Source: Ophthalmolycus amberensis
Lineage: Eukaryota > Chordata > Actinopteri > Perciformes > Zoarcidae
Length of the DNA stretch: 64,000 nt
Direction: 5' to 3'
NCBI GenBank assembly: GCA_024529925.1
Contig: JAFEUB010000724.1
Location: forward strand, 62,001 to 126,000
Shown here: piece by piece, positions 22,955-35,904 of the stretch
How positions within the stretch are numbered: the stretch's first letter is position 1
Layout: every line of letters begins with the position of its first letter
Program-made: the position numbers and the translations under genes
Notes under the pieces: generated by a model
The model's input: the letters and a program-made list of their open reading frames with translations, nothing else
Told to the model about the DNA's origin: nothing
Database searches by the model: none

Positions 22955-23147
22955 TCGGAAGCTCCAGCGGGAGGGGAAGAGCTCATTGCCCAGCAGCAGC
23001 GTCTCCTCCTCGGGCCAGGAGAAGAGCTTCACCTCGCTGCACCGCCCATCCCCGCTGGGAGCCAACACCGACACCACGCTGCTGGAGACCCAGGACGTAC
23101 TGCTGGGCCCGCTGGAGGGAAGGGAGGCACGTGGGAACCAGGACTGA
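22955..23147 (+). CDS. candidate terminal exon of an unidentified gene
   Basis: A GC-rich island stands out from AT-rich flanks. A pyrimidine-bearing tract from about 22930 ends in TTTGACATGCAG, a fair acceptor (AG at 22953-22954). The frame starting CGG at 22956 reads 63 residues to TGA at 23145-23147. The product is basic then serine-rich (RKLQREGKSSLPSSSVSSSG) and ends in a leucine- and glutamate-containing tail. It would suit the disordered C-terminus of a membrane or scaffold protein, but I do not recognise the family. There is no close AATAAA downstream, and other frames on both strands are also open, as GC-rich DNA often is. It could be chance, a pseudoexon or a real last exon. Confidence 0.28.
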
Positions 23148-23227
23148 GCGGGGCGGAATGTCAGATCCTGCTGCAATCCATTAAGATTTCCTTAATGGAC
23201 TCTGGTGCTCGGAAACACTACCACTTG

Positions 23228-23950
23228 TTGTATCGCACAGGGCACATCCACTGGTCTCCTGGGTGAAAGTCCCGTGTTTGACCCACCCATCCACTCAGAC
23301 CACCCCCTCTTCAGACTTTGAGTAAAACATATTTCATGTATCTGTTTCTCAAACTAAACTTCCTGGATCATATTTCATCATCCCAACATGCTCCAACACA
23401 CCCAGTGCTGTTAATGAGTCCAAACACCCCATTAAATGTAACTCATGAAGGCCCTGGTATACTCCATGGCAGGGTGGAGAGTGGACGCACATGCGGCTCC
23501 GTTTATAACATACCGATACATGAGCTTCACACGTCAATACATACACAGTCCATGCAGTCATCCTTTTCCGGCTGCATTCAGAACATTTTGTGGACATGGG
23601 CAGAAACATAATTTGGTTTTCTTTTGTAAACAAACAAAGTGACTTTATGTTTTACATCCAGCGTTTCTAACTGAAACAGATTGTGAGTATCCTTGAGGCC
23701 TAACTAACATGTTGAATGCATTTCTTTTCTCATAAAACATTCCAAAGCAGCTTAACTAAGCAGACTAACTCACTTTTTTTCTTCCTCTCCATCTCTATTG
23801 GTATACTCAAGGTTTAGGAAGAGATTGTGGTTTTGGTTAAAATAACTAAGGAAGTGACAATACTTAAGTACGCAAGTTACGCAACAAATGAGTCTGTTTT
23901 TAGACCCAAACAATCTACCCCAACCTCTTCATAGTGAATACTTTATCCTT
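23228..23950 (+). repeat. family A fragments flanking non-repeat sequence, copy 6
   Basis: The first fragment (23245-23312) has TGGTCTCCTGGGTGAAAGTC and TTTGACCCACCCATCC. The second (23810-23965) has GGTTTAGGAAGAGATTGTGG, ATACTTAAGTACGCAAGTTA and TTTATACTACATCACG. The intervening 500 bp shows nothing I recognise. Confidence 0.55.
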
Positions 23951-24636
23951 CTTTATACTACATCACGTCTCCTGGCTCAAAATGACGTGGATCACATACG
24001 ATTACACAGGTTTTCTCACAGAAACATCGCTCCATAGCAATACCACAAATCCAAAACTCCACAGGGTCCCTTTGAGCTTGATATTACCTGACAGGTTGAT
24101 ATATATTTGGCGCTGTATTTTGGTTCATAAAGCCACTATGTGTCGAGCTTTTCTGTCAATAAGAAATGGCATACATTTTTGTTCTGTGGTGTGGGAGTGG
24201 GAGGGATTATATGCACTGTACTGCATTACCACTGGGTTTGCTCTAAAGTCCGGAATTTAAAAAATCTTCACTGAGTGACTTAAATGTTGCATTAGTGTTT
24301 GTTTTCTTCACAGAAGTTAGGTAGGATGTGAGAATCTTTTAAAACAAAGTGAAACGCCTCCACCTGCATGTCATCTACATTTTTATAAGCCACTTCAGAC
24401 TCGGAGGCTTAAGGCTCAGAGTGGACCGTCGTTAGTTTGAATAAAGATAAAATGTATTTAAAAGCCTGAGACGTGAACACGATGATAACGCATCATAGTG
24501 TACGGCAGCATTTACAGTGTGCTAACAGAGTTGGACTCAAATCTAATGTCGATGGATTTATGGGCATTCCTTCACGCACCGTGGAGAAGAAACCCCTTCT
24601 TGTTCCCCATGAGCCCCCATCCAACCCCAACCCCGC

Positions 24637-24943
24637 CACACACACACACACACACACCTACACACGCGCGCACACACACGCACACACACACACTCTGCGT
24701 TACGTAACCGGAGCCCCATTATCACACACTCAGTTTTAAAACCAGGGGGTCCCTCTTTCCCAGCAGCACCGCCACTCACTTACTCAAACATGTAACACAT
24801 ATACATGGAGAGAGGGAGAGAAAGTAATGTGTGTGTGTGTGTGTGTGTGTGGGAGAGAGAGCTTCCTTGCTCATCTTCCAGGAAGGAAGACACAGGATTA
24901 TGTGCTTCTTCACTCCAAAGCAGGACACATGCAGATGTCGACG

Positions 24944-24976
<33 letters not shown>

Positions 24977-24980
24977 GCTC

Positions 24981-25043
<63 letters not shown>

Positions 25044-25357
25044 GTCTCTCTCCCCCCCTGTCGTATTTCAATGACCTGGAAGTCATGTGTTGAAGTTGTT
25101 GTACTCTTCAAATGTCCTTGAGAGTATGAAGTGCAGAGAGCGACAACAATTACAAATCACACACACACACACACTTCAGCGTGATCAACATTCCCCCAGC
25201 AACCTCTATTTCGGTCTTTTATATGAGCTGCAAACATACGGTACTTTCAGGCCCAGGAATGTGAAAGTCACCCAGAATAAGAAGAGACATATGTGTGTGT
25301 GTGTGGAGGCCCAACAACAGCTTATATCTAGAGCTACCAATGTCACCCTGCATTGTG

Positions 25358-25395
<38 letters not shown>
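24637..25395. repeat. cluster of microsatellites
   Basis: Within 760 bp there are: imperfect (CA)n at 24637-24693; (GT)n at 24829-24851; a compound (TC)n-(TGTC)n-(TC)n at 24951-25051 with about 14 TGTC units; (CA)n at 25157-25174; (GT)n at 25292-25305; and (GT)n at 25354-25395. Several open frames here are only translated repeats. The strand bias alternates between CA-rich and GT-rich, so this is not one expanded array. Confidence 0.95.
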
Positions 25396-25397
<2 letters not shown>

Positions 25398-25879
25398 GTG
25401 ATGGTGACTTTGATTCAGGGCTCCGGAGTTGCTGTTCCATTTTTTCTCAGTTGGTCACACCAGCACATGATTTGGACGCACCCTTTTGTTTTGGTACAGC
25501 GCGATATTAATGACACTTACTTTCACCATCAGTGTGTCTCTCTCCCCACCAGCCTCCTCCTCTCTCTCCTCATTTAACTTTTTAAAATAATCAGCTAGAC
25601 TGTTTCATTTGTGGAACACGGTAACCCATAATAGACTGTTTCCTAATGTTCTATGCCGCACTTGCCACACTCGCCGTGCACCCCTACCGTACATACACAC
25701 GTACAGCGTTTAATTCATTTAAAAACCCGCGCACATAAAAACCAGGCGCATGCACGCATTTCTGCTCCGTGTACACAAATGTGGTGCTCACAACTGATCG
25801 CTCGTCAAGTTGACCTTTGAGACTCTGGAGGCGGCGATGGAATACACAGTAGCAGGTGGAGGCACCAACGATAATGATC

Positions 25880-26040
25880 ATAATTAAATTCAATTCAATT
25901 TATTTTGTTGAGGCTAAAATTTACAATCACAAATTGGCCTCAGAGGGCTTTACAATTTTGTACAACATACGACATCTTCTGTCCCAGGACTCTCGCGTCA
26001 TGCACCCGAATGAAAGCGACCACGTGAAACCCTAACTCAC
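25880..26040 (+). repeat. common teleost interspersed repeat fragment
   Basis: It starts TTAAATTCAATTCAATTTAT, then TTGGCCTCAGAGGGCTTTAC and ACAACATACGACATCTTCTG. I recall this order from a widespread percomorph repeat that begins CAATTCAATTTTATTT. Non-coding. Class uncertain (LINE 3' end likely). Confidence 0.55.
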
Positions 26041-27592
26041 ACTCACATAAAATGATCACATATGGAGCCCTGTCATTGATATATATTCCTTATATCTTTT
26101 CAAAGCTGTTAACAAAGCTAAAACAGTGGGATTTTTATCTTTCCATATGGATCAATATGTGAAAACAACAAGCCCTCATACCAAAATGATAATGTAGATT
26201 GTTTGTCATTGCCCTCAAAAGTGACACCTACAAGGGTCGTAATTTTCTCATGGATCACCTCTACAATTCAAGTCAAGCAAAGCAAAGCAAGTCAAACAAA
26301 ACTCCTTTTGGCAGCCAAAAATCATTGATGAAGTAATTTTTACATTAGTAACTGATTGGGACAAGTGTTTTGGGTCATCTTGACATTTGTTACGTTTTTT
26401 GTTTTTATAACAGCTGACTGTTAGCTAACCTGCCACGTAATGCTAGCAGAAACGCTGTGTTCTGACTAGTATATGCAGAGACCGGGCAGCAGCCTCCAGC
26501 TGGTGAAAAATCAATCTTGTCGAGAAAACATGGGTGATGGGTTTTAGAATCTGTTACTCTGTGGAGGACAGTCTGAGAACATGTGGATCTTTTCTGTTTG
26601 TGCTTATAGTCTCATCTATCAAATACTCGCTGGGTCAATAAGCTGCCTTTCACTTTTCAAGGACAAAACTAGGCTCCAATATGTCAACAAGCCAGAGACA
26701 CACACACCAGGAGACGCCAGCGAGCTTAATATGGCGTCCTACAGACGTGTGTACGGGATGCATGAATGAACATTACCATTTAGATAGCGGGTCTTTTGCG
26801 AGGAAGCTGGGTGTTGATTTAGGCTGCTGTGTTTTGGAAGTCTCTCAGTTTATGGGCTGATCAGTATTCATTGCAACAGGACAATTTCAAAGAAACCATA
26901 GACTTTGAATGTTAAAAGATCCTATCTGCCCATCTCTTCATAATAGCAGCAAGGGGGTTTTTCCCACCACAAATTGAATGAAAGCAACATTTTCAGATGT
27001 AGTCTGTGACAGAGGGAAGCTGCGCAGTCTGGTCATATTTGACTTAAAGGCCATTTCTTCTTCACTTGCACAGATACATGTTGTCTTGATTCCTCTGCAA
27101 CATAATTTTCTCAAGTTTGATTTGGAGACAGCCATTCTTTTGTGTTAAAATGTGACGGGGGGGGGCCTCCAAAGTCCAGACTGGGGCTATTTTGGGTGGG
27201 CTGTGAGGGACCGTGGTGATAACTGGTGTGTTGGATGAAAGGCCCCCCTCCCACTCATCAGACAAGAGCTGGGGCCACTGCAGGGTAACTGGGACGGTAA
27301 CAACCTCGGACAATACCTCTACGGATGCCAACATTTTTAAACGTGACAAGGTGCCAGGGGGCCTCAAGAGAAACGGCACCTAAAATCTGAAAGGACGCAG
27401 TAAACTCAGTAAACTATCAACACATCCTATTTTTTCCCTGATGTTACATTGTGGACAACATTTTCAACAATCTTTGTTGAAATCAGCAGGAAGAGAACTA
27501 GTTAACGTTAGCCGTTAGCCGTTAGCTATTGTCTATTGTTGAAAGTGTGATAATCGACTGCTGGGATCAGTAACTGAAAATGATACCAGCAG
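26041..27592. other. intergenic, no recognised feature
   Basis: Only a short AGCAAAGCAA run (26277-26292) and a GTTAGCCGTTAGCCGTTAGC tandem (27508-27527) are visible. Confidence 0.5.
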
Positions 27593-27595
27593 TAA

Positions 27596-28586
27596 AGGTG
27601 CGTTCACACCAAACGCGTCAATTTTTTGACGCGTCGCAAAATCGCGTCCAACGCGCCGCCGGTCGTGTTCACACCAAACGCCGCAAAATCGCCGGAGAGG
27701 GGGCGTGGTTTATAGACCTGGATCCGTTCAACTGTCCGCCATTAACCATGGAAAAAATAACCTATATTTGTACGTATTGTGGAAGTCACAGATATCCCGG
27801 GAAACTAAACGCCGTCAATAATAAGTACTGTCACGTTAAGTCTTTTTTAGTCATTCGTTCATTTCATAGAATACACCGCCGCTATATTATGGTTCATAAT
27901 ATTGTTCAGAGGAGCTCCGTGGATTGTATCGAGCTGTATTCACTGTGTCTAGCAAGCCACCGGTCGCTGTTTACTACAGCTGTATGAACACAAAATAAAC
28001 TGATTTTGCTGTGATTCAACGGCAATAAACCGACAAAAAGGGACTCTGAAATAACTACGTAATGATACCGATTTGTAGGCTACTTGCCTTCTCAATGGAG
28101 CTCTGATGGATCGGTGCTAGGCTATGCTAACATCGTAGCAGCTTCCCCAGCACTCAATAACGTCATGTAGACGTAAATACGGCAGCGTCTATTCATTGTT
28201 TGTACCATATGGTTTACACACACACATGTATACACATAGTTTGGTCCGGTCTCTATTGATATGAGGTATCGTAGAGCTCTGGGTGAACACAGACGGCTAC
28301 AGTATTTATTTCCTGATTCAACAACGGCAGGAAGTCAGTGATGACAGGGGGAGCAACTCAACGCTGATAGGCTATCGCGCCACAGCGTCACGCGATTATT
28401 TCGCAAAGTTGAAAAATTTCAACTCACGCGTTGGCGATTTTGCGGCGCGGTGGACGCGGTACCGCCATCGCAACGCCATCGGCATCGCAAAATCTCGGCG
28501 GGCCAGTCTCATCCTGTCTGTGCATAGACTTTGTATGTAATCTCGAAGCGCGTCAAAAAATCGACGCGTCCGGTGTGAACGCACCT
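27596..28586. mobile_element. non-autonomous PIF/Harbinger element, complete
   Basis: The element is 991 bp, flanked by TAA on both sides (27593-27595 and 28587-28589), the TWA duplication typical of PIF/Harbinger. Inverted termini of about 38 bp begin AGGTGCGTTCACACC at both ends and differ at only a few positions. Both continue through ACGCGTC and a T-run followed by GACGCG. The subterminal DNA is unusually CpG-rich and repeats GCAAAATCGC-type modules in both orientations. The longest internal frame (27580-27987) starts outside the left end and shows no DDE motif or MADF/Myb domain, so the element depends on a transposase supplied elsewhere. Confidence 0.88.
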
Positions 28587-28589
28587 TAA

Positions 28590-31500
28590 GTCCTGGGTTC
28601 CGGTAAATCAAGCCAAATACCCGTAATGGTTTGTAACGTTTCCTAAACTTAACCAAACACAGAGCAGATCAGAGAATAATTGTGAAGAACAAAGAACACA
28701 AATTTCCCCGTGGGTCAGTTTGCCTTTTATTGTCCCATTAAGGTCTCTCTGTCTGTCCCTTTCATCGTGTGACAGGTGGGTCAGCTGTCAGGCTTCACCA
28801 CACAGGAATCTCACCTTGGCCATTTTTCAGATGTCCCACTCTCCTCTTTGTACACACAGACAAACAAACCGCTTGCATGTGATTCACATACTGGTACATA
28901 CACAGCACATAGCAAACACACACGCACATGACAAAACACAAGCCAGGACACTCTCTGTCCCTTTCTTCTATCCTCCGCTCTATCCCTACACACCCTGTGG
29001 CCCGTCGTAAACAACACAACACCCCATGTACCAGGAGCTGTGTGGACTGACATGAATGTGATGAAGAGGCGACATCCTCTGTGATGTTAAAGCTGTGACA
29101 CCTGGTTCCGTCATGGGAAGCTGCCATCTGTAACCTATCTTTAGCCTGTTCTCGTGTCCTCTCTCTCTCATTTGCATTAATGGGGTTACATGCTGCTGTA
29201 CGTGCTGGAGCGCACAGTACATTTAGGGTGTGGCTGATTCACCAGTACTAACTGAGCGTGACCACTAGCCGAGCCTTGAGGCACCTCACCATCTCACCAC
29301 AAACAGATCTCCCGCCGTGGACCGCTCCAGCAAAACACATCGTACTAACAACCAAAGCCTCCAAAACTGTGAAGCAACACAAACAACAGGTTTCACACAC
29401 ACTCATACACACTTTCTGATGCACAGCGTAACAAGAGAGAACTTTTTGTTCGTCGAGCAGTTTGACAGAACAGAGGAGACACGAACTAGCGAGGAATCGA
29501 AGGACCACCGAAAGAACTGTTGCAGATAGATTTTTGGCTAATGGGTCAATCAATTACATCAAACGTGAATAACTGTCAGTGCTGACAAACAAAACAATTG
29601 GCAATGTAGCATTGAGTGAGAAGCAAAACAATTGATATAATGGTTGAAACCTGACTACGAAAACCTACAAAAACTACAAAACTACAAATTCCATTAATAT
29701 ACATGGATTTCTCGGCAGACAGAAATAGCCCAGATTCAAGGACTACTGGGGACTATAGACATGAACCAAAAGTCAACCCCACAAAAAAGATAGCGATAGG
29801 TTAAGGAAAACAAAAGCAAATGCTGGTGAAATAATGGAGAAAGACGTGTGGCCACACAGATTGTAAACTCCTTGGAGAGAGATGGAGGGGAACTTTGCTG
29901 AGCCGTGGCTGAAACCTGTCTGTCAGAACTTTGACCACAACCCTTTCTTCAGAAGAACATACTTCTAAATGAAAACTGTTGACAGAGAGGTCTGTGGATT
30001 AACCCAGACTAACTGGGACATTGTTTCTGGAAAGGCATGCTGTTTTCTTAATTCCTCGTTTGGATGGAGGAGTGACCATTTAAGATCCAACTGCTTCCAT
30101 ATTTTTCGGCCCAAAGTCCAACTTTGGAAGCTACAAAATTGTCCGAGAGATCAGCGCTGCGGCCTCAGTGTCTGTGGATGCACTCAGCAATGGGAACCAC
30201 AGTCACAATGTCAGCCACAGTCACAATATCTCAATTGCACTGACAGCAATCTTAAAATCTATCACAAGGCAGAAACATAAACAAAACACCAAAATGTGTG
30301 TACAGAGGGTGGTTCACCAATCAGCAAGGGGAATATGTCTGACTATGTAATAACTTACTGTTAATTAGTATTTGACATTAATACATGTTTACATAAGCAG
30401 CAAAGTAAAGAGAGATCAATAGGGGTGATTTATATGGAAGCATCCAGGAAGATATGAAGTTCGGTAATGAGATGTTTCAAAGCAACACTGCTGCACACGG
30501 GCCTGCTTTTATTTTGAAATATTTATAAATTCATTTTTCACACAGGGAGATTTCATGCCCTACTTCTCCTCCTTCCCTTTCCTTTGTGTTTAGGTTTGTC
30601 AGTGTGTGTGTGTGTGTGTGTGTGTGTGTTCAGGTCAAGCATGTGCACATAACCACACACTTCATTTTTGTTTAGTTGTTTGTGTCTGTCCTGTGAGTGT
30701 GTAAGCGTTTGAAAATGCACAGTTGCATCCACATCAATATGCGGTGTTCGGTTAGTGTGTGTGTGTGTGTGTGTGTGAGAGCGAGTCTGTTCCATGTTAG
30801 AAAACAAAGCACTGTCTATAGTACATATACATTAATTTATTACAAAATCGTCTTGAAGCTCCATCAGACATGTGGCAACCATTGTAAACATGGCCCGGAT
30901 TTTCTATGAGTGCGTATGTGTGTCAGTGTCTGGTTTCCATTTGGGGCTCTGTTTTGACCAAACCAAGCATGACCGGGTGTGGATGGCGTGGGACTTCTAG
31001 AGCAGCAGGGGTGAAAGGACCTTTGCAGCCCCCGTGAAAAAAACAAACCCTCACTGCCAACAGGAGGCCACAGACAGGTTGATTGAATCTGCATTATCAC
31101 CCTATCCTTCACTGTGAACGCTACATTTAATTCAGTCACTCAGATATTCATATACTGACTTTACTGTCCATGATGCAGAACACGGTGGAAGTCCTTGTCG
31201 CCAATTTGCTGGACCAAAGAGAACACATGCATCCTCCCAATGTAGGAAAATGCTCCACAATTAGGCAGTCAGAGATTTCCACAACATTAGAGTCCCCACC
31301 AGTGAGTCCTTTGTTTTCCTTTATCAGGATGTCTCATTATCTCTTTCATAACGCAGCACTAACCAAAGAAACCGGGCAGAGCTGGGTGTAAAGCTGCGTT
31401 ACTGGGATTTCCTTAGAATGAGCCGTTTATAATTATATCTAGTCCACAATGTTTCTACAGTAGCCCAGATAGGACAAACTCTTTGTGCAATTAACTTAAA

Positions 31501-33594
31501 TATATATATCTTTTTTGGACGGTTGTTTTTGTCGTGACTAACGCAGCAAAAAAGTGTCTTCATTTTTTCCCCTAAAAGTCCTAGATATATGCACAGCATA
31601 ACTGTTTACCAGAGGGAACTCAATCAGATATCTTGCGTATCTTAGGCTGTACAACAGTTGACCTTAGACAGAAGCTGCTTTGCATCAATAGAATCCTGGT
31701 AGTTGGTCCTCTACCTTCACGAATCTATTCAAACTTTTTATTAAACAAGTGTAGCAACTGTCGCAAAAATCGCATCACTGCCCGTAAGAATAGTTTTGCT
31801 ACAAAATATTTGCAGGAAAGTATCTCACTTTTTTGTGTTGTTTATTCATCACGCCAGCAGCGTAGAAAGGCCTTGACACAACCTGATGTTTGAGTGGAGC
31901 TAAGGGCCGACTGAATGAGACACTGACATTGCAACTTGAGCTTTCATTCTTCGAACTGAGGTATTGTGTGGCGTAATCCACCCCTCCTCTAATTTAAGAC
32001 CTGGGGACAGGAATGGTAGGACGAGGAAGTAACCCTCAAGTATCAGCCACACAAGAGTGAGAGTTTATCTTTTCCTACAACAGAATGCCGTCGCACAACC
32101 AGGTCAAGTGAAGTCATTTTTCATGACTGTATCATGGAAACGCCTTTCATCCTGCACACTATTACTTGACAAACAAAATACATTCTGTGTGCTCTTGTAG
32201 GATTCTTGATCCCCATCTGGTTGCCTCCCTTCCATTCACGAACACCTTTTTACAGTGAATATTAAATATTTCTTTCTGTCTCGATTTTCTTCCCTCTCTT
32301 TTGATTTGCATCTCTGTAAACTCTCCCCCTGCTCTCCCTTCCCCCTTCCTGCTTGGCACAACCACAGAGTGCTTTTATGCCTGTAAAATATTGCACCAGG
32401 AAAAAGAGGGGCCAGCTGTACGACAGCATTCTTGTCCCAAGAGGCCTGATAGAAAGAACTGGAACGAAGGACAATAGCATCAGCACAATGTGCCGGTCTG
32501 TTTTAGCAAGTATAGCTGCCAGGCTCCTCTCAAAGCGTAACACTGGGTCACACGTGATTACATCTTTCCTGGATGTGAACTCTCTCTATTAGCACATTAT
32601 CATGGAAGACACGCTTTGTCTTACACCTTGAATGCTGCGACGGAAGTCAATTATGGTAATTATAGAGGACTTTCAGGTGACATGACACACCCTGTGCTGG
32701 CCATAATAATAGTACTCTGCAGTCTGTGGTGGGATATGTCCACGCTGACAAAAAATATGAAAATTCCTTTTTATGACCACAGACCGTTTTGATATTCTCC
32801 ACAATGTATTTCTCAAAACAAATAGGTCTTGTAATGACGGAGGTAATAGAATCGTAGAAATTATGATCTTAAAAAATTGTCTCTCAGCGGTTTTGGGAGT
32901 TTTTTATGTACATGTACAAAAGCTGACTTCAGACTCCAGAGGGAGCCGCGCAAAATTTTTCGCATCACTTGAGTCAGTGTCAGTTGAGTTTGAAGACTGC
33001 AAGTTTGAAAAGAAAAGAGAAAAATCTGGGGGTGTGGAGTTAGGAAGACGTGAGCATACCAGACCTCTGTTGCCTGCTGCCCATCTCTGCTGCAGGCTAC
33101 ATTAGCTGCTAAAGGCATAACACACCATCTGACCTGCAAGCAGTCAACTTGCATTGTGGGTAATGTACACACCAGGTTTTGACAAGGAAGTAGAATATCT
33201 GTGGTTCTGCTGCATTCATTTTGAGTCACTTTTTAAACTGTCCATGAGTCAGACGCTGTGGGAGTGCAATGGTAAACAGGTGGAGTACTCTTTAAAAAAT
33301 GCTGATATGGTGCTTCCAGAGTTTAGCCATTCGTTTCAATACTCACCCCTCTGATAAGGAGTGCCCTCAACAGCATGAAGTGTGACTTCATGCAGCAACA
33401 CTGTTATGGGAATGATCCAACTGTGAACACTGAGGATATTTCACCTCTCTAAGCCTCATCTATTTGATCAGGTAACAGACCATAAATTACATGAACGCAC
33501 ACATTCAGTCGACAAAAACTGCTGCAGCAGTTAACAATTTCACAAGAAATATGTTGATTTGACAGCTGTATTATTTACATCAAGGCATTGTGAT
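28590..33594. other. intergenic, 5 kb without a recognised gene
   Basis: Holds two (GT)n arrays. Frames such as 27062-27379, 28795-29127 and 29969-30280 show no domains. No transposon ends found. Confidence 0.5.
30602..30778. repeat. two (GT)n microsatellites
   Basis: (GT)14 at 30602-30629 and (GT)12 at 30755-30778, separated by 125 bp of unique sequence. Confidence 0.95.
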
Positions 33595-33865
33595 GCCACT
33601 CGGTCAGTCGATGCATCAATTTTGGTCTGACTGTAATATCTCAACAGCTATTAGATGGATTCCCATGAATTTTTTAAAAAGATAATCATGGTCCCCAGAG
33701 GATGAATCCTAATGTGACTCATCTTGTCATGCCACCATAATGTTGACATTTTGTGTTTTAATTGAAATGTCTCAACTATTGGATGTATTCTCATGGGATT
33801 TGGTACATACAGTATATTCATGGTGTGCAGATGATGTTTCCAATAACTTTTGGTGATATCCTGAC
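33595..33865 (+). repeat. teleost interspersed repeat with an internal duplication
   Basis: Two related segments, AATATCTCAACAGCTATTAG at 33632 and ATGTCTCAACTATTGG at 33767, lie about 133 bp apart. Each is followed by a GATTCCCATGAA-like motif. TTTGGTGATATCCTGACAG closes the block. This layout belongs to a repeat I recall as common in percomorphs. Its class is unknown to me. Confidence 0.5.
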
Positions 33866-35393
33866 AGGTCTGAGTTTTCAATCAGCCAGTAAAATACATA
33901 ACTCTGCACATAAATGCCAGTAGAACACTTTTACATTCTTCTTTCAAGCCAGGGAACATCCCATGACAGCTCATTCCTATGTCTTGAGTACTTTTGACCT
34001 CATATCCTTCTGCCTGACTTACATCACAAGTACAAAGTAGGACCATCTCCGAACACGCAGCAGCCAACCTTGCCTGACATAGCATATCTCTGCAGCCTGA
34101 CATGCCATCACATGAATAAAAACCCTACACCTCCCATGAGACCTCATTAAGGCCCTCTCTGCCATGCTGATAGGACAGAATGGGACTCTCGCTTTGTACG
34201 CTGGACTACACTACCTCAGGCAGGCGGAGAACAAAAAACATCCCAGGAATAAAGGTCCGTTGTCTGATTCCTGCATCCACTCACTGTGTCACTGTTCATC
34301 CTTCAAACGCCGACCCTGCCACAACAAGCCCTGTGCCAAATGTTCCTGGTCCACTGGGCATGGGAATTTTGGAGCCGGTTTTCACACTCAAAAATTTGAG
34401 GTACAGTTTAGTTGACAAACCACAGCCTCATGGTAGGCCCTCATGAGCACAGATGTGAACCAATGATCTACCAACAAACAAGTTTCTGACAGTTAACGGC
34501 ACAAATTTGTACCGGTTCAGCCTCATCTAAATATACAGTAGTAATCCTCCAGCATTCAGTGCGCTCCCTATCACCAAGGACTACTTCTTGCTTCCAATGG
34601 GGAATTCCCAGTCAGATCTGGTATAATCGTACTGGGACTGAACCAAGATTTTTACTTACATCACTGATTACCTTTTGGTACCTTTTCATATCGACAGTCT
34701 CAACAACACGTTTTCTCACTCCCAAAGGCTTATATTCTCAGAGTGTAAGAAGCCCTCTGCCACCGCCCGGCTGCACTATCTGAGTTTCCAGCTTTGATGA
34801 GCAACACACTAACTGGGTTAAGAGGAAAATAGGGCACTCCGGGAAATAACACAAAGTCCTGTTTTGATTCAAATCAAAGCCCGGGCTCCATGTCAACGAG
34901 CACTGTGGGGAGATCAGAAATCAAAAGACGCTGTGTTAGAATCACTTAAAACACTCCATAGAGGAACAGTAGCAGCTCCCTGTATGGCACTTTCTCTGTT
35001 TAATGAGGAACTCGCAGGGAGAGAGACGCAATTGTTTCAGAAGCAGTACATGATTTTTCCATTTGTCTCTGTTTGTGGGCACAGTGAATATGAGAGCCCT
35101 TGTGCCTATAAAGTGTCAGAAAGCGCTGCATTGAAATTGGATAGCTCAGTCGACAGCAAGTGAACGCACCGTGATATCCTGTTCACAGATACAAGCAGTA
35201 ATCAGATCCCAGTGCTCCCAGCACCACTGACGCTTTGAGCTCCCTCAGCTCTGATCAGACTGGATTAAAGGTTGCTGTGGTCAAAGCTATCCTACCGACC
35301 TCATTATGCAAATGAAGTACTCCTTCAGTTGTACTACACATTTCTGTATTAATACACATTTCTGTATTAACATTATTTAGATTATACTATTAA
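33866..35393. other. intergenic, no recognised feature
   Basis: Two overlapping frames at 34164-34446 are cysteine/histidine- or proline-rich but match no family I know. Confidence 0.45.
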
Positions 35394-35479
35394 TACTATT
35401 TATAATAATAAACAGGAAAACTATAATGATAATGATGGCATTATCATTATAGTTTTCCTGTTTATTATTATAAATAGTA
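35394..35479. repeat. perfect 41-bp inverted repeat with a 4-bp loop
   Basis: Arms 35394-35434 and 35439-35479 are exact reverse complements around ATGG. They are AT-rich with a central CAGGAAAACTATAATGATAA core. Just to the left, ACACATTTCTGTATTAA occurs twice in tandem (about 35337 and 35355). No terminal duplication or coding sequence is evident. Confidence 0.95.
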
Positions 35480-35904
35480 GTCGTAGTGACATTTTCTTGC
35501 TGTACTCCACTAAAGCTTAAATTGATCTGCAGTGGTTCCTTGGTTTGGTTATTTCTCTTGTAACACTTACCAGCTGTTATGTAAGGGGGGTTAGGTGTCT
35601 GTGTGTGTTTGAGAGAGAGAGGGAGACAATATAAGAGAGGACAAGCTGGTATCTTGGCTCCAAGCTGCATGCCCTTAAGACAAAACTGTTTCTTGGAGCA
35701 TGTGTGAGGGATTAAAGAGAGCTACAAGGGAAACATTTACACATTGACACACACACACTTGGCCTTTACTAAAAGTACACAGTGCTTCTCTCAAAGAGAA
35801 GCCCAACTACCGACTGAAGTCCAGCAGCCATTTCTGTGGAAAAATAATTTCATGAGGATTCATTGGAAACGTGTACAGTAAAATGTTATTACACGGTTAA
35901 CTGG

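Noticed and set aside
24776..25401. Overlapping frames rich in Ser/Leu/Cys/Val or Thr/His on both strands
   Set aside because: They are translations of (TC)n, (TGTC)n and (GT)n microsatellites.
27580..27987. Open frame starting at the left end of the Harbinger element, considered as transposase
   Set aside because: It starts outside the element, lacks a DDE triad or DNA-binding domain and begins with translated terminal repeats.
34164..34446. Cys/His-containing frame considered as a zinc finger
   Set aside because: The spacing of Cys and His does not fit C2H2, RING or other finger patterns.
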